Origin: Ardenticatenaceae bacterium
GTDB taxonomy: Bacteria > Chloroflexota > Anaerolineae > Promineifilales > Promineifilaceae
Direction: 5' to 3'
Assembly: GCA_020634215.1 (NCBI GenBank)
Contig: JACKCD010000015.1
Location: 47,462 to 111,461 of the forward strand
Length of the DNA stretch: 64,000 nt
The notes beneath the pieces are model-generated. The model was not told the DNA's origin and did no database searches. It saw nothing but the letters and a program-made list of their open reading frames with translations. Numbering within the stretch: position 1 is the stretch's first letter; every line of letters starts with the position of its first letter. Of this stretch, positions 43,142 through 51,776 are shown one piece after another. The translations under genes and the position numbers were made by a program.

Positions 43142-44362
43142 ATGGCATTTAATCTAGATCAGGAAATTTCCCGTCGGGGAACGAATAGCATGAAATGGGA
43201 ATTTGAGTTTGGCCCGAATGGAGCAGCTTACAGCGACCGCAGTGACCCCAAGTACGGGGCTGAACGGCTGCTGCCAATGTGGGTGGCGGATATGGATTTT
43301 CGCTGCCCGCCGGCCGTGGTAGAGGCATTGGTAGCACGGGCGCAGCACGGGCTGTTTGGTTATACTGCGCCAACGGCCGATTATTATGAGGCCTTTATTG
43401 GCTGGGTGCAGCGGCGACATGGCTGGACGGTGCAGGCCGACTGGGTGGTGATTACGCCCGGCGTGGTGCCTGCCCTCAACATGATGGTGCAAACGTATAC
43501 CCAGCCGGGAGACAAAATTTTGATCCAACGGCCGGTTTATCATCCCTTTACCTTTGCCATTGAGAATAATGGACGGGTGGTGGTGTCGAATTCGTTGGTG
43601 GCGGAAAACGGCCGTTATTCCATAGACTTCGATGATTTTGCCGCCAAAGCTGCCGACCCTGATGTCAAAATGTTTGTGCTGTGCAGCCCCCACAACCCCG
43701 TGGGGCGTGTCTGGACCCGTGAAGAGCTGACGCGCATGGGCGAAATTTGTTTTGCCAACGACGTGCTGGTTGTTTCCGACGAGATCCACTGCGATTTGAT
43801 CCAGCCAGAATACACATTTGTCCCCTTTGGCTCCATCAGCGATGAATTTGCCCAACGTTCCATTTCCTGCATGGCTCCCAGCAAAACATTTAATTTAGCC
43901 GGGTTAAAAACATCCCATGTCATGATTCCCGACGTGGCTCTGCGCAACAAGCTCAACACCTTTATGAACAATTTAGGCGTGAAGGGGATCAATGCCTTTG
44001 GGCTGGTTTCCACGCAGACTGCCTATACCCACGGTGACGCTTGGTTAGACGAGGTGATTGGCTATATTGGGGATAATTACCGCTATATGGCGAGCTTTTT
44101 GGCAGACAATTTGCCGCAGCTTTGTTTGTCGCCGCTGGAAGGGACATACTTGTCTTGGCTGGACTGCCGGGCACTTGAGCTAGATAAGGATGAGTTGAAG
44201 GCGTTGCTTTACGATCAGGCGCACCTATTCTTTAACCAAGGGTATGTTTTTGGCAATGAAGGGGATGGATTTGTGCGGATTAACCTGGCTTGCCCACGTT
44301 CGCTGGTGGTGGAAGCGATGGATCGGTTAAAAACGGCCGTTTTGTCCCTACAACCAGCGTAA
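43142..44362 (+). CDS. PatB/MalY-type C-S lyase (PLP enzyme)
   Basis: A 406-residue fold-type I aminotransferase-like enzyme of the MalY/PatB group, which cleave cystathionine or cysteine conjugates. Features are the N-terminal RRGTNSMKWEF...MWVADMDFRCPPAV, ITPGVVPALN, CSPHNPVGRVWT, SDEIHCDLI and the PLP lysine in APSKTFNLAGL (about residue 245), with arginine in VRINLACPR near the end. The start is ATG 43142 after GGAAGAGG. It stands alone between the folD terminator and a heptamer hairpin. Confidence 0.9.
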   Translation: MAFNLDQEISRRGTNSMKWEFEFGPNGAAYSDRSDPKYGAERLLPMWVADMDFRCPPAVVEALVARAQHGLFGYTAPTADYYEAFIGWVQRRHGWTVQADWVVITPGVVPALNMMVQTYTQPGDKILIQRPVYHPFTFAIENNGRVVVSNSLVAENGRYSIDFDDFAAKAADPDVKMFVLCSPHNPVGRVWTREELTRMGEICFANDVLVVSDEIHCDLIQPEYTFVPFGSISDEFAQRSISCMAPSKTFNLAGLKTSHVMIPDVALRNKLNTFMNNLGVKGINAFGLVSTQTAYTHGDAWLDEVIGYIGDNYRYMASFLADNLPQLCLSPLEGTYLSWLDCRALELDKDELKALLYDQAHLFFNQGYVFGNEGDGFVRINLACPRSLVVEAMDRLKTAVLSLQPA

Positions 44363-44366
44363 AAGA

Positions 44367-44424
44367 GTAATCGGTAATCGGTAATCAGTACTGGTCACTG
44401 ATTACCGATTACTGATTACTGGTT
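44367..44424. repeat. GTAATCG/GTAATCA heptamer inverted repeat
   Basis: TAATCGGTAATCAGT and its exact complement ACTGATTACCGATTA enclose a 7-base loop. The right arm overlaps the end of the dedA gene, so the last residues of DedA (Pro-Val-Ile-Ser-Asn-Arg) are repeat-encoded. Confidence 0.85.
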
Positions 44425-45034
44425 TTAACACGGGGGAAAACGGCCGTTTTTTCAACAGCAAATACACCCCCACCCCAAACACCGCTACACCCGCCAGCAG
44501 CCCGCTAAAATCGCTCACAAACTCACTAATCACTTCCCACTGGCTACCAAACGCATATCCCAGCCCCCCAAACACCAGCAGCCACGTCAACTCCCCCGCT
44601 GCATCATACATAATAAACCGACTGACGGCATACCCACTGCTGCCAGCCACCCAATTCACCGGAATAGCAATGGGTGTTAGTAGCCAGCGCGACAAATAAA
44701 CCGCCACGCCACCCCGTTCCTGGAAGGTATTCTCGGCTTGCTGCCATGTTTTAGACTGACCAAACCGCTTTTGCAGCCAAACCCGAGCCAGCCGACCAAT
44801 ACTATAGCTTAGTACGTCACCAATCACGACACCGACAAGTCCAAATAACAGCGTGTCGCTGATACCCAGCACCTCTTGTCGCACAAAGGCCCCAGCTGCG
44901 ACCACAAACAATGTCCCAGGTACCGGTACGCCCAGTGCCCCCACAAACAAAGCCAGAGCCAACATCGAGGCACCATAGATTAAAACCCAACTCAAGAATA
45001 GATCGCTAATGTTTGATAAATCCGATAATGTCAT
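44402..45034 (-). CDS. DedA/SNARE-associated family membrane protein
   Basis: A 210-residue integral membrane protein. Family motifs are GALGVPVPGTLFVVAAGAF (first re-entrant segment), GVVIGDVLSYSIGR and the conserved arginine region YLSRWLLTPIAIPVNWVAGSSGYAVSRF. DedA proteins are lipid-carrier or ion transporters needed for envelope integrity. Its ATG overlaps the stop of the upstream gene (4 bases), so both are co-translated. The C-terminal six residues come from a heptamer repeat. Confidence 0.88.
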   Translation of the reverse strand: MTLSDLSNISDLFLSWVLIYGASMLALALFVGALGVPVPGTLFVVAAGAFVRQEVLGISDTLLFGLVGVVIGDVLSYSIGRLARVWLQKRFGQSKTWQQAENTFQERGGVAVYLSRWLLTPIAIPVNWVAGSSGYAVSRFIMYDAAGELTWLLVFGGLGYAFGSQWEVISEFVSDFSGLLAGVAVFGVGVYLLLKKRPFSPVLKPVISNR

Positions 45035-45648
45035 GGTGCCTTCTCATAGTTAGCCAGAGCGTTTCTAAGCGTATCGATCAGTGCTCGTAAGCCACCTTCA
45101 TACCGATATTCTTTGTCTAAACGCCCCAAATCTTTAAATTCATTATCATTTTCGGCTGGAATGCCAATTTGCTCAAAAATATACGTTTCCGATACACCTG
45201 TACTGACAGAAATATAGCGGATCGTCATCCAGGGACGGATATCATCCAACCCTGTGACCACGGGATTAGCTCGATATGCCTCAATCGCTTCCGCCACGGC
45301 TTCAATTACCCGCTGATCTTGTCTGTCAGCCGATAGCCCCAGGTCATAGATGCGGTTCAGATCGCGCAGCGTTTCGTGTCCATTTCGTTGCTCAAACGGG
45401 ATGCCCAAATAGTTTAGTAAGTATTCTTCTGGCACGGCATAGGCAACGGCCACATAGTCAAGCGTCATCCAGCCGCGAATGGCATCTACCGATGCATCTC
45501 CCCGATCCAAACCTTCCGCACGCACATAGCGCATTTGCTTAAAGGAGCGGAAAGAGCGAACGCCAAAAACAAGAATAAGCAATACTCCCAAGGCGAGGAA
45601 GCCAAAGGTTAACCATTTTGTGAGTGGGATTTGCGTTATTTTTTTCAT
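45031..45648 (-). CDS. Membrane-anchored protein with an internal duplication, coupled to dedA
   Basis: A 205-residue protein. ATG 45648 gives MKKITQIPLTKWLTFGFLALGVLLILVFG, one N-terminal membrane helix. The external part contains two similar segments: IRGWMTLDYVAVAYAVPEEYLLNYLGIP (about residues 57-84) and IRPWMTIRYISVSTGVSETYIFEQIGIP (about 134-161). Each has a W-M-T-x-x-Y-(V/I)-(A/S)-V core followed by an E-Y/T-Y helix, suggesting a duplicated small binding domain. It overlaps dedA by 4 bases and probably works with it. No family name is recognised with confidence. Confidence 0.7.
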   Translation of the reverse strand: MKKITQIPLTKWLTFGFLALGVLLILVFGVRSFRSFKQMRYVRAEGLDRGDASVDAIRGWMTLDYVAVAYAVPEEYLLNYLGIPFEQRNGHETLRDLNRIYDLGLSADRQDQRVIEAVAEAIEAYRANPVVTGLDDIRPWMTIRYISVSTGVSETYIFEQIGIPAENDNEFKDLGRLDKEYRYEGGLRALIDTLRNALANYEKAP

Positions 45649-45769
45649 AGTTATTGTCAGCATAGCAGATATGGTCATTATAGGCGAGAGATGTAAAGAT
45701 TGTGTGAAGCAGAACGGCCGTTTTTTGCCCCACTTCCCTGCCCGCATTACAATCATTCAAGATAAATGG

Positions 45770-45832
45770 AGATTAGAGATTGGAGATTATGAACCTTCAT
45801 CAACCTCCAATCCCCAATCTCCAATCTCCAGA
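45770..45832. repeat. GGAGATT heptamer inverted repeat
   Basis: GGAGATTAGAGATTGGAGATT and, after a 20-base spacer, CCAATCCCCAATCTCCAATC form a hairpin directly before the exporter operon. Confidence 0.85.
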
Positions 45833-45835
45833 CGT

Positions 45836-47017
45836 ATGAAACGACTCTTTTTACTAATCCTCATCCTCCACCTTGCCGCCTGCGCCGACACCACTACCGA
45901 GCCGCGCCGGGTGGACTTGGCAGCAGAACCGACACCGATACCAACGGCCGTTCTTCCTCCCAAACCCACCTATGTCGTCGAGCGCGGTGAAGTTGTTTAC
46001 CAAATTGACTTCGCTGGCCGTATTGGCCCCGCTTTTGAAAAAATCCTCGCTTTCCCCCGCGATGGCGTAGTGGCCGAAGTGTTTGTGCAGCGTGGCGACA
46101 TGGTAACGGCCGGCGATGTGCTGGCAACGCTCGATACGCTGACGCTGCAAGAAGAACTGCTGACCGCCCAGGCCGAGCTAGACATTGCCCAAAAACGGGT
46201 GGACGCGCTGGAAAAACAGCAGCAAGCCGCCCAGCACCGCGCCGAACTCCAGCGCGATTTGGCGCAGCTAGAGCTGGATTTTGCCGTGGCGCAGGGAGGC
46301 GCAACCCCCAATTCCGCGCAGCAGTTGGAAATCAGCCGCCGCACCATTGCCCTGCAATTGGCGCAGTTGACAGTGGATGAACTCGACATTGGCATTGACC
46401 CGCTGCTGCTGGCCGACGTTGAAGAAGCCAAGCTGCATGTAGATGTCCTGAATGAAGCGTTAGCCAGCAACGACCTGATTGCCCCCTTTGACGGCCAAAT
46501 CACCTCCTTTAGCGTCTCGCCAGAGCAGCGGGTGGTGGCGGGCAACCGCGTTGGCCTCATCGCCGACATCACGCTGCTGGAAGTGCAGGCTACGCTCATC
46601 GAAAGCCAACTGTTGGAGATGGGCGAAAATATGACGGCCACCATCACCGCCGCCGACCACCCTGGCGAAACTTTCCCCGCCTTTGTACGCCGCCTGCCAC
46701 CTCCCTATGGCAGCCCCGGCAGCAACCAGGACGTGGCCGAGAACGATTCGACCGCCCGCATTGCGTTTACTAACCCCGAAGACGCCGCCCAATTTACCGC
46801 TGGCAGCCGGGTGCAGGTCAATATTTTTCTGGAAGAACGCCCCGATGCCCTTTGGCTGCCCCCGGCGGCGTTGCGGGAATTTAACGGCCGTCAATTTGTC
46901 GTCATTCAACAAGACGGCGGCGAGCGGCGCGTGGACGTAGTGCTAGGCATCGAGGGGGACGGGCGCATTGAGATTGTGTCTGGTGTGGCAGAAGGGGATA
47001 TTGTTGTCGGACAGTAA
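45836..47017 (+). CDS. Periplasmic adaptor (HlyD/MacA-like) lipoprotein
   Basis: A 393-residue adaptor subunit starting MKRLFLLILILHLAAC (lipobox). The barrel/lipoyl half (FPRDGVVAEVFVQRGDMVTAGDVLATLD) precedes a long coiled coil (about residues 105-195). The second lipoyl half (LIAPFDGQITSFSVSPEQRVVAG) and beta-barrel (VNIFLEERPDALWLPPAALREFNGRQFVVIQQDGG) follow. It links the inner-membrane permease to the exterior. It is the first gene of the exporter operon, 3 bases before the permease. Confidence 0.88.
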   Translation: MKRLFLLILILHLAACADTTTEPRRVDLAAEPTPIPTAVLPPKPTYVVERGEVVYQIDFAGRIGPAFEKILAFPRDGVVAEVFVQRGDMVTAGDVLATLDTLTLQEELLTAQAELDIAQKRVDALEKQQQAAQHRAELQRDLAQLELDFAVAQGGATPNSAQQLEISRRTIALQLAQLTVDELDIGIDPLLLADVEEAKLHVDVLNEALASNDLIAPFDGQITSFSVSPEQRVVAGNRVGLIADITLLEVQATLIESQLLEMGENMTATITAADHPGETFPAFVRRLPPPYGSPGSNQDVAENDSTARIAFTNPEDAAQFTAGSRVQVNIFLEERPDALWLPPAALREFNGRQFVVIQQDGGERRVDVVLGIEGDGRIEIVSGVAEGDIVVGQ

Positions 47018-47020
47018 AAA

Positions 47021-49789
47021 ATGGCAACGATAATCCTGACCATCAGGCGCTTATGGGCGCAAAAAGGGCTGAGTGTGGCAACGGCTGTGGGATTAACGGC
47101 CGTTGTTGCCCTCATGATGATTACCCCTCTCTACGCCAGCGGCGTTTATTACCAACTGCTGCAAGACGACATCGAGCGCGTGGCGCGGCAAACCAACCGC
47201 TCCGCCTTCACCTACCTGTTGCAATATCAGGGGTTCAACACCAGTTCCCTGTCGTGGGAGGAAGTTGCCCCAACCAATGACTATCTTTCCAGCAGCGAAC
47301 CGGCCCTAGGGCTACCGGTGCAAACCCAGACGGGCATCATGGTTAGCCAACGTTTCCGTCTTTTCCCGCAGGGCGGGCAAACGTCGCTGGGGCGGGTGCA
47401 GTTGGCGGTGGTGAATGGGCTGGCGGAAAACGGCCGTTTGCAAGAAGGCACCTGGCCGCAGGAAGCCCCCGATGACCCCCCCGCTGCCATTGAAGTGACC
47501 GTGAACAATGGCTTTGCCCAGCGCACCGGCGTCCAGATTGGCGATCTGTTTACCATTGTGGATGAGTCCGGCAGCCGCGCCGATTTTCCGCTGCAAATCG
47601 TGGGCATTTGGGAGCCCATCAACCCGCGCAGCGATTTCTGGGCGGTGCCTCTGCCAGATTTTGCCAACTACTTTGTCATGCCCGCCACCAGCTTTGGTCG
47701 CCGCGTTGCCCCCAACATCGAAGACGACGTGGTGGAAGCGGCGTGGCAGGTGGTGCTGGATGGCAGCCAGGTGGGGATTGACCAGATTCGCAGCATGAGC
47801 AGCCGTTATCAGACAGTGGAAAACCGGGTAGCGGTGCTGCTCCCGGCCGCCCGCGTGCTGCAAACCCCGGTCGAGGCACTGGAACTATACAACAGTTCCG
47901 TCACCTCGCTGGTGCTGCTGCTCACGGCCTTTAACGTACCCATCATTGGGCTGGTGCTGGCCTTTATCGGGCTGGTGGTGGGGTTGTCGGTGAGCGAACG
48001 GCGCAACGAAATTGCCGTGATGCGGAGCCGAGGGGCGACGCTGGCGCAAATGTTAACGATGGGGCTGTTGGAAGGGGTGGTGCTAGGGTTGATTGCCCTG
48101 GCGCTAGGAACGGCGTTGGCGCTGTGGTTAACGGCGCTCATCGGCCACACGCGCAGCTTTTTGGACTTTTCAGCCGAGTCGGTGCTGCGGGTGGTGTTGA
48201 CAAATGGGGCAATTCGGGCGGGATTAACGGCCGTTTTTCTCGCCCTCCTTGCCCGCATTGCCCCTACCCTGGCCGCCGCCCGCCACACCATCATCACCTA
48301 CAAACAAGATCGTGCCCGCGCCCAGGCCAACCCGTGGTGGCAGCGCATCTGGCTTGACCTGCTGCTTATGATCCCCGCCGCCTACGGCTTTTATCTGCTG
48401 TGGCAGCAAAATGGGCTGGCCGCTGGCGATGAAGCCGCCAGTTTTTCCACCGACCCCCTGCAAAACCCGCTGCTGCTCATTTTGCCCGCCCTCACCATTT
48501 TTGCCCTCACCCTCTTTTTTTTGCGGCTGCTTCCCTTCGCCCTGCGCGGTCTAAGCTGGCTGCTGGCGCAAAGCAACAGCGTTGGGCTGCTGCTGGCGGT
48601 TCGCCAACTCGCCCGCACCCCCGGCTTTTACGCCACGCCGCTCATTCTGCTTACCCTCACCGTCAGCCTGGCCGTCTTTACCGCTTCGCTGGCGCGGACG
48701 ATGGATTTGCAGTTGTATGACCAAAGCTACTACGCCGTGGGGGCCGATGCCAGCGTTTTTGATTTTGCCACCCAGGGCAGCCGTTCAGGAACGCAAAACG
48801 ATTACTTTTTTGTACCCACCGCCACCTTCCGCGAGCTGCCGGGAGTGCTGGGGGCGGCGCGGGTAGGGCGGTATGAGGCGGAGGCGGAAATCGGCCGGCT
48901 GCCCTTTGATGGTCTCTTTTTGGGGGTAGACCGGGCAGAATTGGCGCAGGCGGCATTTTGGCGGCGCGATTTTGCCAGCGTGTCCCTGGGCACGTTGCTC
49001 AACCGGCTGGCGCAAACGCCCAACGGCATTCTTTTGTCCGATAGCTTTATGGCCGAACGCAGCCTGCAGGTGGGGGATGTGTTCCGGCAAACGGTAGTAG
49101 TGCCCGGCGGCACGGTGGAGCTGGTCGGCCAAATTGTGGGGGCATTTACCTATTTCCCCAGTTGGTACCCGGCCGAGGCTGGCTTTCTGGCCGTGGGCAA
49201 TCTCGATTACCTGTTCCAGCAGGTGGGAGGTAATTTGCCTTATCATGTGTGGCTACGAACCGCGCCGGGGGTAGATGTGGCGGCACTGGAGACGGCACTG
49301 GCGGGCAGGCGGGAATGGGTGACGCCGTTTGAGCCGATTCGGCGGGCGCAGCAGCAGCCGGAGCGGCAAGGGCTGTTTGGACTGTTGTCGGTGGGGTTTG
49401 TGGCGGCGGCACTGCTGACGGTGTTTGGCTTTTTCCTCTACGCCCTCTTTTCTTTCCGCCGCCGCTTTATTGAACTGGGGGTGCTGCGAGCCGTGGGGCT
49501 AGGCAGTGACCAAATGTTGACGCTGCTGGCGTTTGAGCTAGGCTTGTTGATTGTGTCTGGGCTGGGGCTGGGCACGGGGCTGGGCGTGCTGGTGAGTCAG
49601 GGGTTTATTCCTTATTTGCGGGTGGGAGAAACGGCCGTTCCTCCCGTCCTCGTTGAAATTGCCTGGCCCGCTATCAGCCAAATTTACCTGCTCTTTGGCC
49701 TGCTCTTCTTAGCCGCCCTGGTTGTCCTCGGTGGCCTGCTGCTGCGGATGAAGATTTTTCAGGCGGTGAAGCTGGGTGAAACGATATAA
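47021..49789 (+). CDS. ABC transporter permease, FtsX/MacB-type, double MacB module
   Basis: A 922-residue membrane protein. The N-terminal TM (LSVATAVGLTAVVALMMITPLYASGVYYQLL) is followed by an extracytoplasmic MacB_PCD-like domain. Then come FtsX helices (VLLLTAFNVPIIGLVLAFIGLVVGLSVSERRNEIAVMRSRGATLAQM), a second extracytoplasmic domain and a second FtsX core at the C-terminus (GLLSVGFVAAALLTVFGFFLYALFSFRRRFIELGVLRAVGL). The RRNEIAVMRSRG and RRFIELGVLRAVG signatures are the ATPase coupling segments. It exports lipids, peptides or lipoproteins; the cargo is unknown. Confidence 0.92.
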   Translation: MATIILTIRRLWAQKGLSVATAVGLTAVVALMMITPLYASGVYYQLLQDDIERVARQTNRSAFTYLLQYQGFNTSSLSWEEVAPTNDYLSSSEPALGLPVQTQTGIMVSQRFRLFPQGGQTSLGRVQLAVVNGLAENGRLQEGTWPQEAPDDPPAAIEVTVNNGFAQRTGVQIGDLFTIVDESGSRADFPLQIVGIWEPINPRSDFWAVPLPDFANYFVMPATSFGRRVAPNIEDDVVEAAWQVVLDGSQVGIDQIRSMSSRYQTVENRVAVLLPAARVLQTPVEALELYNSSVTSLVLLLTAFNVPIIGLVLAFIGLVVGLSVSERRNEIAVMRSRGATLAQMLTMGLLEGVVLGLIALALGTALALWLTALIGHTRSFLDFSAESVLRVVLTNGAIRAGLTAVFLALLARIAPTLAAARHTIITYKQDRARAQANPWWQRIWLDLLLMIPAAYGFYLLWQQNGLAAGDEAASFSTDPLQNPLLLILPALTIFALTLFFLRLLPFALRGLSWLLAQSNSVGLLLAVRQLARTPGFYATPLILLTLTVSLAVFTASLARTMDLQLYDQSYYAVGADASVFDFATQGSRSGTQNDYFFVPTATFRELPGVLGAARVGRYEAEAEIGRLPFDGLFLGVDRAELAQAAFWRRDFASVSLGTLLNRLAQTPNGILLSDSFMAERSLQVGDVFRQTVVVPGGTVELVGQIVGAFTYFPSWYPAEAGFLAVGNLDYLFQQVGGNLPYHVWLRTAPGVDVAALETALAGRREWVTPFEPIRRAQQQPERQGLFGLLSVGFVAAALLTVFGFFLYALFSFRRRFIELGVLRAVGLGSDQMLTLLAFELGLLIVSGLGLGTGLGVLVSQGFIPYLRVGETAVPPVLVEIAWPAISQIYLLFGLLFLAALVVLGGLLLRMKIFQAVKLGETI

Positions 49790-49796
49790 TGAGATA

Positions 49797-49882
49797 TGTC
49801 ATTCCGAGGTCCCCCGAGGAATCCCGCTTGTTTTATCCAACCAAACGGGATTTCTCCTCGAAGACTCGTCGAAATGACATGG
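49797..49882. repeat. Inverted repeat TGTCATTCCGAGG...TGACA
   Basis: TGTCATTCCGAGG with AATCCCGCTTG pairs with CAAACGGGATTT and CGTCGAAATGACA. This is a dispersed repeat type seen in many bacterial genomes. It separates the permease and ATPase genes. Confidence 0.7.
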
Positions 49883-49890
49883 ATTTGTAG

Positions 49891-50868
49891 ATGACAGAAC
49901 CAATTATTATTTGCGAAAACTTGGTCAAAATTTATAAAGTGGCCGATTTGGAAGTGCTGGCACTGCAAGGGCTGGAGCTGACGGTGCAGGCGGGGGAACT
50001 GATGGGCATTGTGGGGGCCAGCGGCAGCGGCAAATCTACGCTGATGAATGTGCTGGGGGGGCTGGTGCGGCCGTCGGCCGGCCGCGTGCTGGTGGATGGG
50101 CATGATTTGCTCAAGCTCTCTAACGCCGCCCTGGATCGGTACCGCCGCACCAAGGTCGGTTTTGTCTGGCAGCAAGGGGCGCGGAATCTCATTCCCTACC
50201 TCAACGCCGTGGAAAATGTGGAAATGCCGATGACGCTGGCGGGGCAGGCTAGGACGCGGCGGCGGGCGCAGGAACTGCTGGAAGTAGTGGGGCTGGCGGA
50301 GCGGATGCACCACAAATTGCCGCAGCTTTCCGGCGGCGAGCAGCAGCGGGTGGCAATTGCCGTGGCGCTTGCCAACAAGCCTTCAATTTTGCTGGCCGAT
50401 GAGCCGACGGGGGAACTGGACAGCGAGACGGCGCTGACAATTTACCGCGCTTTTCAGCAGCTAAACCGGGAAATGGGGCTGACGACGCTGATTGTGAGCC
50501 ATGACCCCGGCATTGCGCGGCACGTCAACCGGGTGGTGGCGATTCGGGATGGCAAAACGTCGAGCGAGACGCGCCGGGCGCGGCCGGTGAACCCGGAAAC
50601 GGTGCATGAGGAAGCGCACGAGGAGCATTTTGAGGAGCTGACGGTGCTGGATTCGGCGGGGCGGCTGCAGGTGCCCAAGGCGTTTTTGCAAGAGCTAAAC
50701 ATCCAAGGGCGGGTGCGGATGGAGATGACGGAGGCGGGGATTTTGATTAAACCAGTGGAAGGGGAGTCGGTGGCGGTGGGTGGTGGAGAAACGGCCGTTT
50801 CTTCCCCCACATCCACCAAGCAACCAACCGGCCTGCGCCGCTGGCTGGGGAAGATGAAGGGAGAGTAA
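49891..50868 (+). CDS. ABC ATPase with C-terminal AbrB-like domain
   Basis: A 325-residue ATPase. The nucleotide-binding part has Walker A GASGSGKST (about residues 42-50), the signature LSGGEQQRVAIAVAL and Walker B ILLADEPTGELD. An unusual extra domain at about residues 250-290, VLDSAGRLQVPKAFLQELNI followed by GRVRMEMTEAGILIKPV, matches the swapped-hairpin AbrB/SpoVT fold of transition-state regulators. The rest of the tail is Pro/Thr-rich. It powers the permease upstream and may also bind DNA or dimerise through the extra domain. Confidence 0.88.
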   Translation: MTEPIIICENLVKIYKVADLEVLALQGLELTVQAGELMGIVGASGSGKSTLMNVLGGLVRPSAGRVLVDGHDLLKLSNAALDRYRRTKVGFVWQQGARNLIPYLNAVENVEMPMTLAGQARTRRRAQELLEVVGLAERMHHKLPQLSGGEQQRVAIAVALANKPSILLADEPTGELDSETALTIYRAFQQLNREMGLTTLIVSHDPGIARHVNRVVAIRDGKTSSETRRARPVNPETVHEEAHEEHFEELTVLDSAGRLQVPKAFLQELNIQGRVRMEMTEAGILIKPVEGESVAVGGGETAVSSPTSTKQPTGLRRWLGKMKGE

Positions 50869-50872
50869 GGTA

Positions 50873-50926
50873 ATCAGTGAACAGTAATCAGTGTGCGCTA
50901 CTGATTACCGATTACCGTATAGCCGA
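50873..50926. repeat. GTAATCA heptamer inverted repeat
   Basis: GTAATCAGTGAACAGTAATCAG and CTGATTACCGATTACCG form a hairpin between the two ATPase genes. Confidence 0.8.
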
Positions 50927-50928
50927 CT

Positions 50929-51642
50929 ATGACACAACCAACCAACATCCCACTCGCCATCAACGCGCAGGACGTGGAGCGAGTTTACAACCTTGGCTCT
51001 GGGCAGCAGGTTCACGCGCTGCGGGGGATTAACTTAGCGGTGGAAAACGGCCGTTTTGTGGCCCTTAAAGGACGTTCCGGTAGTGGCAAGACGACCCTGC
51101 TCAACTGCCTCGGTGGACTGGATCAGCCCAGTTCCGGTACCATTGAACTGTTTGGGCTGCGGCTGGACGAGATGAACGACCGTGACCTCACCCAGTGGCG
51201 GCGCAAGGAAGTTGGCTTTATCTTCCAATCGTTTGGGCTGCTGCCCACGCTCTCGGCCTATGAAAACGTAGAGCTAATGCTGCGGATTGCCCGCGCACCC
51301 AACCGCCAGCGGCGTGAGCGGGCAATGGCCTGTTTGGAACTGGTGGGCATTGGCAAATGGGCCGACCATCGCCCCTATGAAATGTCGGGCGGGCAGCAGC
51401 AGCGGGTTGCCATTGCCCGCGCTCTTGCCAACCGCCCCAAGCTGATTTTGGCCGACGAAGCCACGGGGGAGCTAGACAGCGAGACGGCGCGGGAGGTGCT
51501 GGGGCTGTTCCAGCGCATTGTGCGTGAGGAGCAGCTTACCTTTTTGCTGGCTTCCCACGACAGTTTGGTAGATGAGTATGTGGATGAGGTGCTGCTGCTT
51601 AAAGACGGGCAGATTGTGGGACGAGAGGTGAGTGGGGCGTAG
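50929..51642 (+). CDS. ABC transporter ATP-binding protein, LolD/MacB-type
   Basis: A 237-residue ATPase with Walker A GRSGSGKTT (about residues 51-59), the signature MSGGQQQRVAIARAL and Walker B LILADEATGELD, H-loop ASHDSLV. It lacks the AbrB-like tail of its neighbour. Two different ATPases in one operon suggest a heterodimeric motor driving the FtsX-type permease. Confidence 0.92.
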   Translation: MTQPTNIPLAINAQDVERVYNLGSGQQVHALRGINLAVENGRFVALKGRSGSGKTTLLNCLGGLDQPSSGTIELFGLRLDEMNDRDLTQWRRKEVGFIFQSFGLLPTLSAYENVELMLRIARAPNRQRRERAMACLELVGIGKWADHRPYEMSGGQQQRVAIARALANRPKLILADEATGELDSETAREVLGLFQRIVREEQLTFLLASHDSLVDEYVDEVLLLKDGQIVGREVSGA

Positions 51643-51673
51643 GGTAGTTGTGGTAGGATGGCGATCTGACCAC

Positions 51674-51716
51674 CAAATGAGTATTTGTTTTACACCACCG
51701 CTCATTTGTGCTAAAA
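51674..51716 (+). promoter_or_regulatory. Promoter region of the methylase cassette with inverted repeat
   Basis: CAAATGAG (51674) pairs with CTCATTTG (51701) across a 19-base loop. Between and after them, TTTACA (51689) and TAAAAT (51711) with 16 bases spacing look like -35 and -10 elements. The inverted repeat could be an operator or a terminator of the exporter operon. Confidence 0.45.
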
Positions 51717-51776
51717 TTCACTTATGTTAAATTGTATGCAAGGGTAAATTGCACCAAAACTAAAAGGATTAGGAGT

